Shown: positions 9,145-19,500, numbered from the stretch's first letter. The stretch is 64,000 nucleotides of DNA from Photobacterium atrarenae (GCF_024380015.1 NZ_CP101509.1:1736001-1800000); one strand, 5' to 3'. Numbers and translations: made by a program. Notes: generated by a model from the letters alone, not told the origin.

Positions 9145-10184
9145 GTCGTTCGCCTTCGGCAACCGTCAGCGTTGCTTCAAGTAAATCGCTTTCTTTTCAA
9201 TGTCTGGCAAGGTGGGGCCTGATGTTGGCCTTGGCCGGCAGTGGGGTCGTTGTTGGTCTGCTTAGCTGGTCCAGCTTCTCCCTGCAATTGTCAGACCTCA
9301 CGGGCCTGGTCCTGGCTTACAATGAAGCCAGCATTGCCCAGCAACTGATCTTCAATATCCGCCTGCCGCGGGTCCTGTCGACATTGATGATCGGGGCCAG
9401 TCTGGCTGTCGCCGGTGTCCTCATGCAGGGCGTGACCCGAAACCCACTGGCGTCTCCGGCCATTTTGGGGGTGAATGCCGGGGCTGCTTGTTTCATGGCC
9501 CTGTCTGCCATTGGGGTTGCGGTGATCAGTGAGCTACATCCGCTGCTGTGTGCCTTGTTTGGCGGAGCCCTGGGCGGGTTGATGGTGATCGCGCTCGGGG
9601 GATACCTGAGTGGTAACCGAATTAATCCGGTCCGCCTGGTCCTGGCCGGGATCGCAATCAATGCCCTGTTGGCCGGGCTGACACGGGCCGCGCTGATCAT
9701 CGCTGACGAAATGGCCTACAGCATTATTTACTGGCTGGCTGGTTCGGTGGCGGAGGCTGGTTGGCAGCAATGGATGCTGTTGTGGCCGGTCTGCTCTGTG
9801 GCGTTGTTGCTCTCTTTTGCACTTGCCCCTCAGCTCAATACTTTGGCATTGGGCGATGAAGTTGCCGAAAGTTTAGGGATTGGTTTAGGCAAAGTCCGCT
9901 TGCTCGCGATTGTCGCTATTCTTGTGCTGACCGCCGCTTGTGTGGCGGTCGCCGGTCCTATCGCCTTTGTTGGCCTGATCGTGCCGCATGTCTGTCGCGC
10001 TGTGGTCGGCAGAGATCACCGAATATTACTTCCATTTGCCGCGCTGGGCGGCGCTGTTCTTCTGGTGTGGGCAGACGTACTTGCTCGCGCGATCGGATTT
10101 CCGGCGGAAACACCGGTAGGTGTGGTGACGGCACTTATTGGGACGCCTTTCTTTATCTTTTTATCCGCCAAAGGACGTACCTAA
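9141..10184 (+). CDS. Iron-chelate ABC transporter permease, FecC-like
   Basis: A 347-residue FecCD-family inner-membrane permease, half of the transmembrane channel with the next gene. About nine or ten membrane segments are visible. The family signatures are present: the RLPRVLSTLMIGASLAVAGV motif near residue 75, QGVTRNPLASPAILGV, and GPIAFVGLIVPHVCR near residue 275, the region that touches the ATPase. Its ATG overlaps the stop of the binding-protein gene, and its stop overlaps the next start (TAATG). Confidence 0.88.
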   Translation: MSRSPSATVSVASSKSLSFQCLARWGLMLALAGSGVVVGLLSWSSFSLQLSDLTGLVLAYNEASIAQQLIFNIRLPRVLSTLMIGASLAVAGVLMQGVTRNPLASPAILGVNAGAACFMALSAIGVAVISELHPLLCALFGGALGGLMVIALGGYLSGNRINPVRLVLAGIAINALLAGLTRAALIIADEMAYSIIYWLAGSVAEAGWQQWMLLWPVCSVALLLSFALAPQLNTLALGDEVAESLGIGLGKVRLLAIVAILVLTAACVAVAGPIAFVGLIVPHVCRAVVGRDHRILLPFAALGGAVLLVWADVLARAIGFPAETPVGVVTALIGTPFFIFLSAKGRT

Positions 10185-11164
10185 TGCAGATGGCATTGTC
10201 GAAAAAGCCCATCGGGTTTGCGGTATTCGGACTCATCATTGCCGGAATTACCAGCTTGTACACCGGTGTGATCAATTTAGATACCGGGCAGATCCTTGAG
10301 GCTTTGCGCAACGGGGGAGAGCATGACTTTGTCGTCAATCACTACCGGTTGCCGCGGATGGTACTGGCAATGCTGGTCGGTGCCGGACTCGGGTTGTCCG
10401 GCGTTCTGGTTCAGGGAGTGATCCGAAATCCGCTGGCTTCTCCGGATTTGATGGGGATCAGCGCCGGGGCCGGACTGGCCGCAACCGGCTTACTTGTTTT
10501 CTATCCGCAGGCACCGCTGTGGTTGCTGCCTGTCGCGGCAATCTCCGGCGGGTTGCTTGCTGCGTTGATGATCTACGCTACAGCGATGCTGACGCATCCG
10601 ACACCCGCTCGGCTGGCACTGACCGGGGTGGCAATCAGTGCGTTCTTGTCCAGCGGAATTGATTTTCTCCTGATCGTGCACCCTATTGAAATTAACACCG
10701 CTATGGTTTGGCTGACCGGCAGTTTGTGGGGACGAAACTGGGAGCAGTTCCCACTTCTGTTTGCTGTGATGTGCTTGTTGATCCCGATTGCTTTTTGGCT
10801 GGCGTGGCGTCTGGATGTACTCGGAAGCGGCGAATCCATTGCCAGGGGACTGGGCGTTCATGTCACTCAGGTACAAGCGCTGGCTTTGATCGTGTCTGTG
10901 GTACTGGCCAGTGTCAGTGTGTCGGTGGCCGGCACCATCAGCTTTGTCGGCTTGCTCTCTCCCCATCTGGCGAGATTGTTGGTCGGCGGCAAGCACGCGG
11001 TTCTGATCCCGATGGCTGCATTGATTGGCGCATTACTGGTATTGGTGAGCGACATTCTGGCACGGGGGCTCATTCCGCCAACAGAGTTCCCAGCGGGGAT
11101 TATCACTTCGGTGATAGGTGCACCTTACTTTATTTATTTGTTATCACGGTATAAGGGGTGGTAA
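10184..11164 (+). CDS. Iron-chelate ABC transporter permease, FecD-like
   Basis: A second FecCD-family permease of 326 residues, pairing with the product of 9141-10184. The frame stays open for 82 codons upstream inside the preceding gene. The ATG at 10184 is chosen because it forms a TAATG overlap with the previous stop and begins with a normal amino-terminal membrane segment. Family motifs are visible: YRLPRMVLAMLVGAGLGLSG, QGVIRNPLASPDLMGI and GTISFVGLLSPHLARLLVG. It is paralogous to its neighbour, as is usual for Fec, Fhu and Pvu systems. Confidence 0.88.
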   Translation: MQMALSKKPIGFAVFGLIIAGITSLYTGVINLDTGQILEALRNGGEHDFVVNHYRLPRMVLAMLVGAGLGLSGVLVQGVIRNPLASPDLMGISAGAGLAATGLLVFYPQAPLWLLPVAAISGGLLAALMIYATAMLTHPTPARLALTGVAISAFLSSGIDFLLIVHPIEINTAMVWLTGSLWGRNWEQFPLLFAVMCLLIPIAFWLAWRLDVLGSGESIARGLGVHVTQVQALALIVSVVLASVSVSVAGTISFVGLLSPHLARLLVGGKHAVLIPMAALIGALLVLVSDILARGLIPPTEFPAGIITSVIGAPYFIYLLSRYKGW

Positions 11165-11928
11165 TGCTGCATGCGATGAATGTTTCGGTCGGGTATGGCG
11201 AGAAAGCAATTCTCAATAACCTGTCGGTGACGATCCCTCGGGGAAAAGTCACGGCACTGATTGGTCCGAATGGTTGCGGGAAGTCCACACTGCTGAAAAC
11301 GCTGTCACGGGTCATCTCACCATCATCTGGTCAGGTTCAATTGAACGACCGCCCACTCAGCAAATGGGCAACGAAAGCAATCGCGCAGCATATCTCCCTG
11401 TTGCCGCAGAATTTACTTCATCCCGAGGGGATCACGGTTCGCCAACTCGTCGAGTACGGACGTACGCCGTATGTGTCTCATTGGGGCCGGCTGAAATCCG
11501 AAGATCGGCACATTGTCGAGCAGGCGATGGTGCGCACTGGCGTTGATGAATTTCAACACACGCTGCTTGATGGCCTGTCAGGCGGACAGCGGCAACGGGC
11601 ATGGATTGCGATGATCCTGGCTCAGGATACTGAGATCGTGATGCTGGATGAGCCGACAACATTTCTCGATCTCTCGCACCAGATCGAACTGATGCAGATT
11701 ATTCGTGATATGCAGGCAACCGGAAAAACGGTTGTTGTTGTTCTGCATGATCTCAACCAGGCGGCGCGATATTGCGATCATCTGGTGGTGCTCAAGCAAG
11801 GGGTCATCGAAGCTGAAGGAGCGCCCGAGGCCATTATGACCCATCAGTTACTGAACGATGTTTTTTCGGTGAAAGCCAAAGTGGTGGCTGATCCGGTATC
11901 CGGCACCCCTTTATGTGTGCCGTTATAA
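11164..11928 (+). CDS. Iron-chelate ABC transporter ATPase, FecE-like
   Basis: A 254-residue ABC ATPase that powers the FecCD-like channel. Walker A is GPNGCGKST, the signature is LSGGQRQRAW, Walker B is IVMLDEPTTFLDL, and the switch histidine lies in VVVLHDLNQ. The ATG at 11164 overlaps the permease stop (TAATG), the third such overlap in this operon; a GTG six bases upstream (11158) is less likely. Length and motif spacing match FecE, PvuE and FhuC. Confidence 0.9.
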   Translation: MLHAMNVSVGYGEKAILNNLSVTIPRGKVTALIGPNGCGKSTLLKTLSRVISPSSGQVQLNDRPLSKWATKAIAQHISLLPQNLLHPEGITVRQLVEYGRTPYVSHWGRLKSEDRHIVEQAMVRTGVDEFQHTLLDGLSGGQRQRAWIAMILAQDTEIVMLDEPTTFLDLSHQIELMQIIRDMQATGKTVVVVLHDLNQAARYCDHLVVLKQGVIEAEGAPEAIMTHQLLNDVFSVKAKVVADPVSGTPLCVPL

Positions 11929-12014
11929 CAATAAAAAGCTGCCGTTGGCAGTGTCATGGAAGCTGCTTGTGAGTGCAAGCATGATCAATTGAAGACGTAA
12001 GTAGGAAATTAAGC

Positions 12015-14123
12015 GTGGCGAAGAAAACTCAGACTCCACCCCATAACACCTGGAAATACTCATTGCTCGCCGGTTCGGTCGTTTTGGCCCTGAATGCGCA
12101 GGCCAGTGAATACCAGACAACCGATGAGGTCATGGTGATCACCGGCAGTGTGATTGGGACATCAAGCATTGAAGAAGTAAGAGATTACCCGGGTAACCGT
12201 ACTGTTCTGACTCAGGATGACATCAAAAAGTCAGCAACCTTGTCAATTGACGGCGCCTTACAGCGGGTGCCTGGTATTAAGATCCAGGATGAAACAGGAA
12301 CAGGGGTGCTACCAAATATCTCTGTGCGGGGCCTGAAAGCGAGTCGAAGCGGACATGCCCAGTTTTTGATGGACGGGGTGCCGATGACGCTGGCACCTTA
12401 CGGGCATACAGGCCAGTCTATTTTCCCTTCCACGTTGAGCGCGTTAGATCGCATTGATGTGGTTCGGGGTGGGGCTGCGGTTCAGTATGGCCCGAACAAC
12501 GTCGGCGGGGTGATTAACCTGGTGACCAAGCCGATTTCGCAGACGTGGGAAACCGAGCTCAGTAATAAATTGACTGTGTTTGAAGGCGGTGATGCGCCGT
12601 TGAATGACTTTTACTTGCGCACCGGTGGCTGGGTGTCCGATAGTTTTGCGATTCAATTGGAAGGTAACTTCCTCACCGGAGAAAGCTTCCGTGAGCACAC
12701 CGATACCGACGTGAAGAACTTCCAGTTGAAAACAGAGTGGTTGGTCGACGAGTTACAATCCGTAGAAGCATTTGTACAACGCTATGATGCGGATACGCAA
12801 ATGCCGGGGGCGCTGACTCCTACCGACTATCAGGCGGATCGCCATCAATCAACCCGCCCTCATGATAACTTTGAAGGGGAGACAACGCGGTGGAACGTCC
12901 GTTATACCCGTGATATTTCAACACTTCCATTCGCGGACCTGGCAGAAGCCGAAGTACTGCTGTTTGGCCACCATGCCAAGCGTAACTTTGAGTGGGGCTT
13001 TAACAGTGGTGATGGCCATTGGGCCGACCCGGGCATTGCGTCGACGCACTTGCGCACTTCTCCACGGACCTTTGATGTTTATGGGGTCGAGCCTAAAGTG
13101 AACTTCTACGTTGCGGGTACCCGCGTCAGTCAGAACTGGATTATCGGAACCCGGTTTGTCAATGAAGATATCGATTATAAGTTGACTCAAACCGCTTTCG
13201 CCGATGGGACCACGACCACGCCGCGTGACTGGAATCTGAAAACCGATGCCTGGGCGGCCTACGTCAGCAACGAAATGGGTTTCCTGGACGATACGTTGAT
13301 GGTTACCCCAGGTTTGCGTTACGAATCCATTGATATGCGTTTTCATGATCTGGGCAAGGAAACGAGCGACGATAACCAAGTCAGTGAACTGTTACCGGGT
13401 CTGACCCTGGCTTATCACTTCACTGACGCGTGGGTTGGTTACGCCAATGGTCAGCGTTCATTGCGCGCACCGCAGATTGCTTATATTCGCGGCAAAGGTG
13501 AAGAAGGCATGGAGCTGGCGTGGAATTATGAATTAGGCGCCCGCTTTACCGGCGAAACATCGGCCTTCAATATCGCGCTGTATCGCATCGATTTTGAAGA
13601 TCAGCTGCAGTGGAACAGCGGTGAGCAGTCGTTTGACAATATCGGTGAAACGCGTCACCAGGGGATTGAAGTGGAAGGCAGCTATTCGCCGGTCGCACTA
13701 CCGGAGCTGTCGCTGCACCTGGCGTATAATTACCTGGATGCAGAGCAGCGAGAGGGGGAATTTGCGGGTAACCAGCTGCCATATACCTCAAAGCATCAGG
13801 TGATCTGGGATACAAGCTATGATTTCCGTGGCTACGAGACCACCGTATCCGGACTGTATTTCAGTGATGCCTTCAGCGATAACGCGAATACAGTCGATGA
13901 AGACGCCAGTGGCGCAACGGGTAGAGTTCCGAGTTATACCGTGTGGAATTTCAATGTCGGTAAAGACTTGTTTGCCAACGACAGCGGTACCCTGCGTGCA
14001 AACATCGCCATTAATAACCTGTTCGATAAAGAGTATTATTTCCGTGGCATTGATGTCAGCCCGGTTGGACGCTACCCGGCGCCAGGACGTTCCTACAGCC
14101 TGGATCTGAATTACACCTTCTAA
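12015..14123 (+). CDS. TonB-dependent receptor, FecA-like, without signalling domain
   Basis: A 702-residue outer-membrane receptor starting at GTG 12015, with AGGAA at 12003-12007. The signal peptide ends near LNAQAS, and a TonB box (DEVMVITG) follows almost at once. It therefore lacks the ~80-residue N-terminal signalling domain that lets E. coli FecA switch on FecI through FecR, and no fecI or fecR gene is nearby. The plug resembles the FecA/PvuA/rhizoferrin-receptor group (LPNISVRGLKASRSGHAQF, DGVPMTLAPYGHTGQS, GGAAVQYGPNNVGGVINLVT). The barrel ends in LDLNYTF. It follows the ABC genes by 86 bp and is probably cotranscribed. Ferric citrate, vibrioferrin or another carboxylate chelate is the likely ligand. 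Confidence 0.87.
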   Translation: MAKKTQTPPHNTWKYSLLAGSVVLALNAQASEYQTTDEVMVITGSVIGTSSIEEVRDYPGNRTVLTQDDIKKSATLSIDGALQRVPGIKIQDETGTGVLPNISVRGLKASRSGHAQFLMDGVPMTLAPYGHTGQSIFPSTLSALDRIDVVRGGAAVQYGPNNVGGVINLVTKPISQTWETELSNKLTVFEGGDAPLNDFYLRTGGWVSDSFAIQLEGNFLTGESFREHTDTDVKNFQLKTEWLVDELQSVEAFVQRYDADTQMPGALTPTDYQADRHQSTRPHDNFEGETTRWNVRYTRDISTLPFADLAEAEVLLFGHHAKRNFEWGFNSGDGHWADPGIASTHLRTSPRTFDVYGVEPKVNFYVAGTRVSQNWIIGTRFVNEDIDYKLTQTAFADGTTTTPRDWNLKTDAWAAYVSNEMGFLDDTLMVTPGLRYESIDMRFHDLGKETSDDNQVSELLPGLTLAYHFTDAWVGYANGQRSLRAPQIAYIRGKGEEGMELAWNYELGARFTGETSAFNIALYRIDFEDQLQWNSGEQSFDNIGETRHQGIEVEGSYSPVALPELSLHLAYNYLDAEQREGEFAGNQLPYTSKHQVIWDTSYDFRGYETTVSGLYFSDAFSDNANTVDEDASGATGRVPSYTVWNFNVGKDLFANDSGTLRANIAINNLFDKEYYFRGIDVSPVGRYPAPGRSYSLDLNYTF

Positions 14124-14283
14124 TACCAATCGTAGTAAATAAGGGGTCATCCTAGCTTGTTAAAGTGCTCGATAACTGCGTTAGAATTTTTGATTGTAGA
14201 ATAACTACTTATCAAAAAATTCTGCCTTGTTCTCAAACATTTTTCCTGCGCTATTCTGATCACTGACTTACTTTGATTGGTAT
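14123..14283. repeat. Short inverted-repeat element (MITE-like), ATACCAATC termini
   Basis: A 161-bp noncoding segment begins ATACCAATC (14123-14131) and ends GATTGGTAT (14275-14283). The inverted ends extend further: the left is ATACCAATCgtAGTAAaT and the reverse complement of the right is ATACCAATCaaAGTAAgT. An internal inverted stretch AGAATTTTTGAT / ATCAAAAAATTCT could fold into a long hairpin. I recall elements with this terminal motif as common intergenic repeats in Vibrio and Photobacterium. It begins on the stop codon of the FecA-like gene. Confidence 0.65.
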
Positions 14284-14297
14284 AAATGAATCAGCCA

Positions 14298-14324
14298 GCC
14301 CCTTCTCACTTTGGGAGAAGGGGC
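14298..14324 (+). terminator. Terminator of iron-transport locus
   Basis: A 10-bp perfect stem (14298-14307 with 14315-14324) has a 7-nt loop and is followed by CTCTTT. It lies just beyond the repeat element, which appears to have inserted between the FecA-like gene and its terminator. Confidence 0.85.
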
Positions 14325-14520
14325 CTCTTTCCTAAAAGTTCATTCACAGATGAAGGGACAGCCCTCGTGTGAAGGCACTTATAAGCAACATTGGTTAAAT
14401 TTTCTTTCGTTATAACCAAAACCTCTTTCATAGAGAGAATGGGTATTTTTCTTTCCCGTACCGGATTTTCGATAATAACCTCAGAGAGAAGGCTTCACCC
14501 GGGTATGGGTTGGGAAAGAG

Positions 14521-14754
14521 ATGATGGGAAAATGGATCCTCGCTGTTTTAATATTAGTTGCAGTGTCCGTGATGACATCCGGATTGATCAGTGCGCTGGC
14601 CGATCTGGCAGCTTTTTTGCTGCTGTTGTATACCGTGGCCCGAAAAGCGGTCAACAAAGCCAAATATGCGAGCCCGTCGCATGTCACTTCAGGGACGGAG
14701 AGCAGCCCGTGCTCCGATCGGGGGCAATCTGATAAAATCGATATTGTCCCCTGA
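14521..14754 (+). CDS. Small inner-membrane protein of unknown function
   Basis: A 77-residue frame with a GGGAAAG ribosome site just upstream of tandem ATG codons. Residues 4-45 are strongly hydrophobic, giving two membrane segments around a short GLISALADL turn. A basic stretch (ARKAVNKAKYA) and a polar Ser/Asp-rich tail follow. It resembles the short hydrophobic proteins found singly in marine gammaproteobacteria, but I recognise no named family. It lies alone between two terminators. A longer overlapping frame from 14391 is less convincing. Confidence 0.5.
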   Translation: MMGKWILAVLILVAVSVMTSGLISALADLAAFLLLLYTVARKAVNKAKYASPSHVTSGTESSPCSDRGQSDKIDIVP

Positions 14755-14804
14755 ATAGCTCAGAAATGCATGTAACTGAATAAGTAAGATGTCAGGTGAG
14801 AATT

Positions 14805-14836
14805 AAAAAAGCGAGTGGCCCTGCCACTCGCTTTTT
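14805..14836. terminator. Bidirectional terminator
   Basis: AAAAAAGCGAGTGGC pairs with GCCACTCGCTTTTT around a 3-nt loop, with A and T runs on both sides. It serves the small membrane gene and the convergent yeiH-like gene. Confidence 0.92.
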
Positions 14837-14885
14837 ACGTTAGAAGGGGAACTTAGGGGGCTTCGTCATGAGAAGAATATCAGGT

Positions 14886-15848
14886 TCAGGCGAGCTGAAT
14901 GTAGGCCAGTGAGCCGACACCGATGATCAACCACAACAGGATCCCCAGCAGTAATGGCTGGAACCCGGCAGCGCGAAGTTTCTGTACCGTGATGCCAGAG
15001 CCGATGAGAAACAGGCACACCACCAAAACACGTTTGGACACCATGAAAATCTGATCGTACAGCGGTTGTAGATCCGGTACCCAGTGGGCGAACAGGATGG
15101 CAAGGCAGTAAAAAACGATAAAAAACGGGATGCCGATTTTCTTACTATCGCCTTTGAACAACAGCGCACTGAGAAAGGCGACGGGAATGATCCACAGGGC
15201 CCGGGCAAGCTTGAGGGTGGTGGCGGTTTTCAGCGCTTCATCGCCATAGGCACCGGCGGCACCGACCACCGATGAGGTGTCATGGATAGCAATCGCCGCC
15301 CAGGTGCCGAAGGCGTGCTGGCTCATCTCCATCAGATGGCCCAGAGCCGGAAATAGAAACAGCGCGACTGAGTTCAGGACGAAAACCGTGGCCAATGCCA
15401 ACGAAGTTTGATCGTCACGGGCATTGATCGCGGGGGCAACGGCGGCGATGGCACTGCCACCGCAAATGGCGGTACCGGCGGCAATCAAGTGTCCGGTTTT
15501 ATGCTCAATCCGCAGCAGCTTGGTCAGCAAGTAACCGATGCCGAGCGTACAAAAAATAGAGCCAATGACGAGTCCGAGTCCTTGCTGGCTGGCTTCAATT
15601 GCTTGATCCAGATGGATCCCAAATCCAAGACCGATAATGGAATAGGACAGCAGTTTTTTGGTCAGGGCTGCCAGGTTGACTTGCGTCGGGACTAACCCGA
15701 GGCTGGCCAGAATGAACCCCAGAATCAAAGCCACGGGAGAGCTGATCATCGGAAACAGACAGACCAGCGCTACCAGGTAAAAGCTGTAACCAGAAGCCCG
15801 CGAGCTTTTAAAGGTTTGATAAAGCGACATCATTCGCGTACTCACCAA
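14886..15848 (-). CDS. YeiH family putative sulfate exporter
   Basis: A 320-residue inner-membrane protein with about nine or ten hydrophobic segments and the family hallmarks [16 protein letters not shown] (near residue 127) and [15 protein letters not shown] (near residue 188). Members are annotated as putative sulfate exporters; the transported substrate is poorly established experimentally. It is monocistronic, convergent with the preceding small gene across a shared terminator. The length is usual for the family. Alternative internal starts exist (MMSLYQ...), so the N-terminus is not certain. Confidence 0.85.
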   Translation of the reverse strand: MVSTRMMSLYQTFKSSRASGYSFYLVALVCLFPMISSPVALILGFILASLGLVPTQVNLAALTKKLLSYSIIGLGFGIHLDQAIEASQQGLGLVIGSIFCTLGIGYLLTKLLRIEHKTGHLIAAGTAICGGSAIAAVAPAINARDDQTSLALATVFVLNSVALFLFPALGHLMEMSQHAFGTWAAIAIHDTSSVVGAAGAYGDEALKTATTLKLARALWIIPVAFLSALLFKGDSKKIGIPFFIVFYCLAILFAHWVPDLQPLYDQIFMVSKRVLVVCLFLIGSGITVQKLRAAGFQPLLLGILLWLIIGVGSLAYIQLA

Positions 15849-15983
15849 GGACGAAAAGAAAAGGTGCGGGCATTATACGAAGAAAATCACGTTAGATAGA
15901 TTGAAATGTTTTGAAGGCAGGGTTAAGTAATGTTGAACATGTGGTGTTCTGAGCATTTGGTGTCCGCGCGTTAAAGCGCATGA

Positions 15984-16307
15984 CTATTTCCTGACCCAGG
16001 CCCCGGCAGCATTTTGGACATAATGACCCGGCTCGGTTTTTCGAATTGCTTTTTGATAGGCCAGTCTGCCGACCTCTTCGGTGGTCAGGCCGTTGGAGAC
16101 CGCAATTCGCTGGTAATTGGCTTTACGGATCCGGTTGACTGAGCTGACTAATTGCCGGACTTCAGAGGTGGTCGTTACGGTCACCGGTGCGATATAACCG
16201 GTGTTGGCTTCCCCCACCAGCCCCTGATCTTTTGCCTGTTGGAGATCCAGGGCATATGCGTTGAATGAGAGGCAAAGCGCGAACAAAAAGTACACAATTT
16301 TCTTCAT
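15984..16307 (-). CDS. ydbL: YdbL family periplasmic protein (DUF1318)
   Basis: A 107-residue protein with a clear signal peptide (MKKIVYFLFALCLSFNAYA, cleavage before LDL). The mature part begins DLQQAKDQGLVGE, and later shows VNRIRKANYQRIA and a conserved-looking C-terminal GHYVQNAAGAWVRK, all typical of YdbL. It is the last gene of ydbH-ynbE-ydbL, 18 bp after ynbE. In E. coli the three products act together in moving phospholipids across the periplasm to the outer membrane, in parallel with TamB and YhdP, with YdbL proposed to help YdbH and YnbE associate. Confidence 0.88.
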   Translation of the reverse strand: MKKIVYFLFALCLSFNAYALDLQQAKDQGLVGEANTGYIAPVTVTTTSEVRQLVSSVNRIRKANYQRIAVSNGLTTEEVGRLAYQKAIRKTEPGHYVQNAAGAWVRK

Positions 16308-16325
16308 GGCAATCTCCCTGCCAAC

Positions 16326-16535
16326 TCAGAATACATCGTCGTCACTGAATAAGTCATCTATTTCCTTATCAACTTTAATTCGGATCTCATGTTCAATTTT
16401 AACATTGAGATTGACTTCGATGGGTTTTTCCGAGGCGGTGACCTGAACGGTCGGGGTGCAGGCTGATAACGCACTCACCATCGTGAGGACGGCCAGAACT
16501 GCAAGTATGCTGGTAAGTTTAAGCTGAATATCCAT
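16326..16535 (-). CDS. ynbE: YnbE family outer-membrane lipoprotein
   Basis: A 69-residue lipoprotein. The signal peptide ends in a lipobox-like LSAC with Cys26 as the lipidation site. The mature part is short and forms one beta-like stretch (IEVNLNVKIEHEIRIKVD) followed by an acidic tail (DDLFSDDDVF). That strand fits the model from E. coli in which YnbE subunits stack to close the groove of YdbH at the outer membrane. It lies 47 bp after ydbH and 18 bp before ydbL in one operon. Confidence 0.85.
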   Translation of the reverse strand: MDIQLKLTSILAVLAVLTMVSALSACTPTVQVTASEKPIEVNLNVKIEHEIRIKVDKEIDDLFSDDDVF

Positions 16536-16582
16536 GAGCGACGACCATTCTTAGCCTTCATCTTAAAAAAGCGCAATCAATG

Positions 16583-19500
16583 CTACTCATCCACACCAAG
16601 CTGCTTTAAAAATTGACCTTCCAGCTTGGATGAATTAATCGCATTCATGGTTTTTATTAATGCTGGAATATCGTCTTCAATGTTCAGGTTGATATAAACA
16701 GGCTGACCGGACTGAAAGTCTGGATTTGCCCCTTTAAACCGTGAACGGGCTTTTAATTTTCCTTCTTTAGAATAGTCTACATCAACTGCCAAGGAATCGA
16801 ATTTATAATTTTTGAGAATCTGGCTGATTCGTTTGAGACTATCGCTGGTGGAGGCCTGAATATTCTGATCAATGGAAGAGCCGGGTTTGTATCGCAGCAC
16901 ACCGCCAGGATAGCGCGAATGCAGTCGACCGTTGTGTATGGCCGGCAGTCCATCCTGAATCGACAGCGGTAAGGTGCCATCCAGAATCCCGGTTAGTTCA
17001 ATATCCGGGTAGGCCAGCATTTCCATGAGCGCCTGAAGATCCAGATGTTGGATCTGGATCGGGATACGGTCGATATTGCGTAAGTCGCGGCTGCTCACCC
17101 CCCGGGTACTGATGGTACCGCCGAGCGTGCGGGTACTGGCCCGGTGCAAGGCATAATGATTGCGGCCGGTGTCAAACTCGGCCTGGGCAATAATATCTTC
17201 CAGCAATAAACCGATATGGAGATATTCAGTGCGGATGCTGAGTGGGAATTTGGAACGAATGCCGTCCGGGGTGATCTCTGCCGTCAGGGAGGCGTTCACG
17301 TCGGCAAAGTGGAACCCCCGCAGGTGGCCCTGGAGATGCTCGGTAAAGAGGCCGAATTCACCACTCAGCTGTTGGTGATGGAGCACCAGATCGGCATACA
17401 AGCTGATGTTGCCGCTGGTTAAGTCGTAGCTGAGCGGCAGTAAAGGCAAGTAATGATTCTTCAGCGATTGATGATGGGAAAAGTGAAGTTTGTGACGATG
17501 TAACTGAATATGGGTGCGGGCATTGCTGAACCGGGAGTTCAGTGAAAATTTCAACAGGGGGGTCTGCCGGGCATTGGTCAGCGTACCGGACAGGCGGGCG
17601 CTTTCTGGTTCCAGTTGCACGCGGCCATGGCTGAGAAACGGCGGAAAACGTTGGTTGTTTTGTTGAAAGTTCAGTTGCACCTGATAATCACCGTTGAGTG
17701 TCAGGTGGGGACCGTTGGGGCTCATCAGTAAGGTGCGAAGGGATAAGGCTTTGAAGTTGAGTGTGATATCTCCGTGATATTTCTGGACCGGCTGGCGGCT
17801 TTTCTTTTGCGCCTGTTCTGGCTGAGGCTCACCAATCAGCTTCTCCGCATTATAATCTGCATTGAGTGTGATCGGGGTCTCTGCTGTTAGGGTGAATTTC
17901 AGAGGCGCCGTCGCAGCTGACTGAGTGGCAGAGGTTGGGGAGAGGTTACCCTGTACGGGCGCCAGCTCAAGCTCGAGTTTGTCATTGTACAGTGTCAGAT
18001 TGTCAGCCCGGGCGTTGAGCAATGCTGCGGGTAAGCGTGAAGATTCTGCGCCTGATAGAAGCTGCAAGCGCTCGGCTGCCAGTTGGTTTTGCCGAAACTG
18101 GGCAGTGAACATGTGGTTCGACCATTGCATCGCGAAAGCGCTGGCGAGTGTGAGGTTGCTGAGTGTGATATCCGGTTGCGGGGAAAGCTGTTTGAGGTTG
18201 GCCTGGAGTTTGCTCTCTGCGTGACACTGTAGCGTATCAAAGAACGTATCAAGCGTCGTCTGATGGGGCGTCGTATCCACTCGGGAAGTACAGCCGAGCT
18301 GGCGCAGCAAGACTTTGAGCTGGCCCAGGCGGTGGTTGACGGTCAATGGGGTCTTCATTTCAGCCATCATCAGGGACAGCTGCTGAGGGCGATAACGGGC
18401 TGTCAGTTGCAGCTCACCAGAACTGCTGAGGGACAGTTGCCGGATGGCCGCAGGCTTTCCGGGATGAGGCTGAACTGCATCACCCGGAGCAGGTGCAGGT
18501 AAAAGTCCGGGCAGGTTAAGGGCATATTTTCCCAAATGGATATCAAGTTGCTTGGGCCAGGTGAGCTTCAGCCGGTAGTCTGCCTCACTGAGCGCATCCG
18601 GGGTCAGGGTTGGCTGCTGTAACTGGGTCAGGCTGAGCGTCAGAGGCTGAGTCAGCCTGGCATGTGGTAAATCGGGTTTTGTCAGCTTGTTATTGAATAC
18701 TCGGGTATCGCTTATATCGACCTGGCATTGGAGTGATTCAGGCAATGGTTGGTTTGTGTACAAACGGACCTGGCATGCCAGATGATCACGGCCATCAGAT
18801 AACCGGGCCTGGAGCTGGTTGCGATCCTGCTCATCACTCTCCAGCGTCACTGATACATCAAAAGGTGTTGGTATCAAGGCTTTGCCGCGGAGTTGAAAAT
18901 ATGGCTCTGTGTGAGCGTCATCCGATGCCTGCTCTTTGGCGGTGTCATTGCTTTTGTCTGCGCCTTGGCTCAGCCCGCCCGGAGAATCTTTTCCGGGCGG
19001 GCTGAAATGCAACTGTGTCTGACTGAGCCAGTTGCCAAAACGAAAATCATCAATCCTGATCCGGCGGACCGGAAGCTGGTTCAGGCGGGTCATCAGGTAT
19101 CCCAAATGCAATCCCGGCTGTTGTTGCAGCTGGGAAGGGAACTCGGGCAGTTGAGTCGGTTTGTCGATATGGAGTTGCGTCGCGCTTAACGTGATGGTGC
19201 TCTCTGGCTGGCTGAGGTTCATCGAGAACGAAGCGTTGGTGGCGATTTGAGAAAAATTCGGGATCACCGTTGGCCACTGCGGCGTGAGTTTGCGGATGTG
19301 TACTGTCAGCGGTATCTGCGGCGTCAACCAGCTGAGGGAAAAATTGGCGTGGTCGAACTGGAACGGATAGCGATTGTTATTTTGATCGCCGGGAAGCATG
19401 AACGCCAGCGCCCCCTGGCCGATAAAGCCGCTCAGGACCGGTTTGGGCTGGGTGGAAAGTACCAGATCGACATTGTTGATGCGCTGTTTGATTGCTTTTT

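Noticed and set aside
9938..10183. Upstream extension of the FecD-like frame
   Set aside because: It overlaps the FecC-like coding sequence in another frame; the TAATG junction at 10182-10186 gives a normal start.
14391..14732. 113-codon frame overlapping the small membrane protein
   Set aside because: No ribosome site and no family-like composition; the overlapping frame at 14521 has a better start and clear membrane segments.
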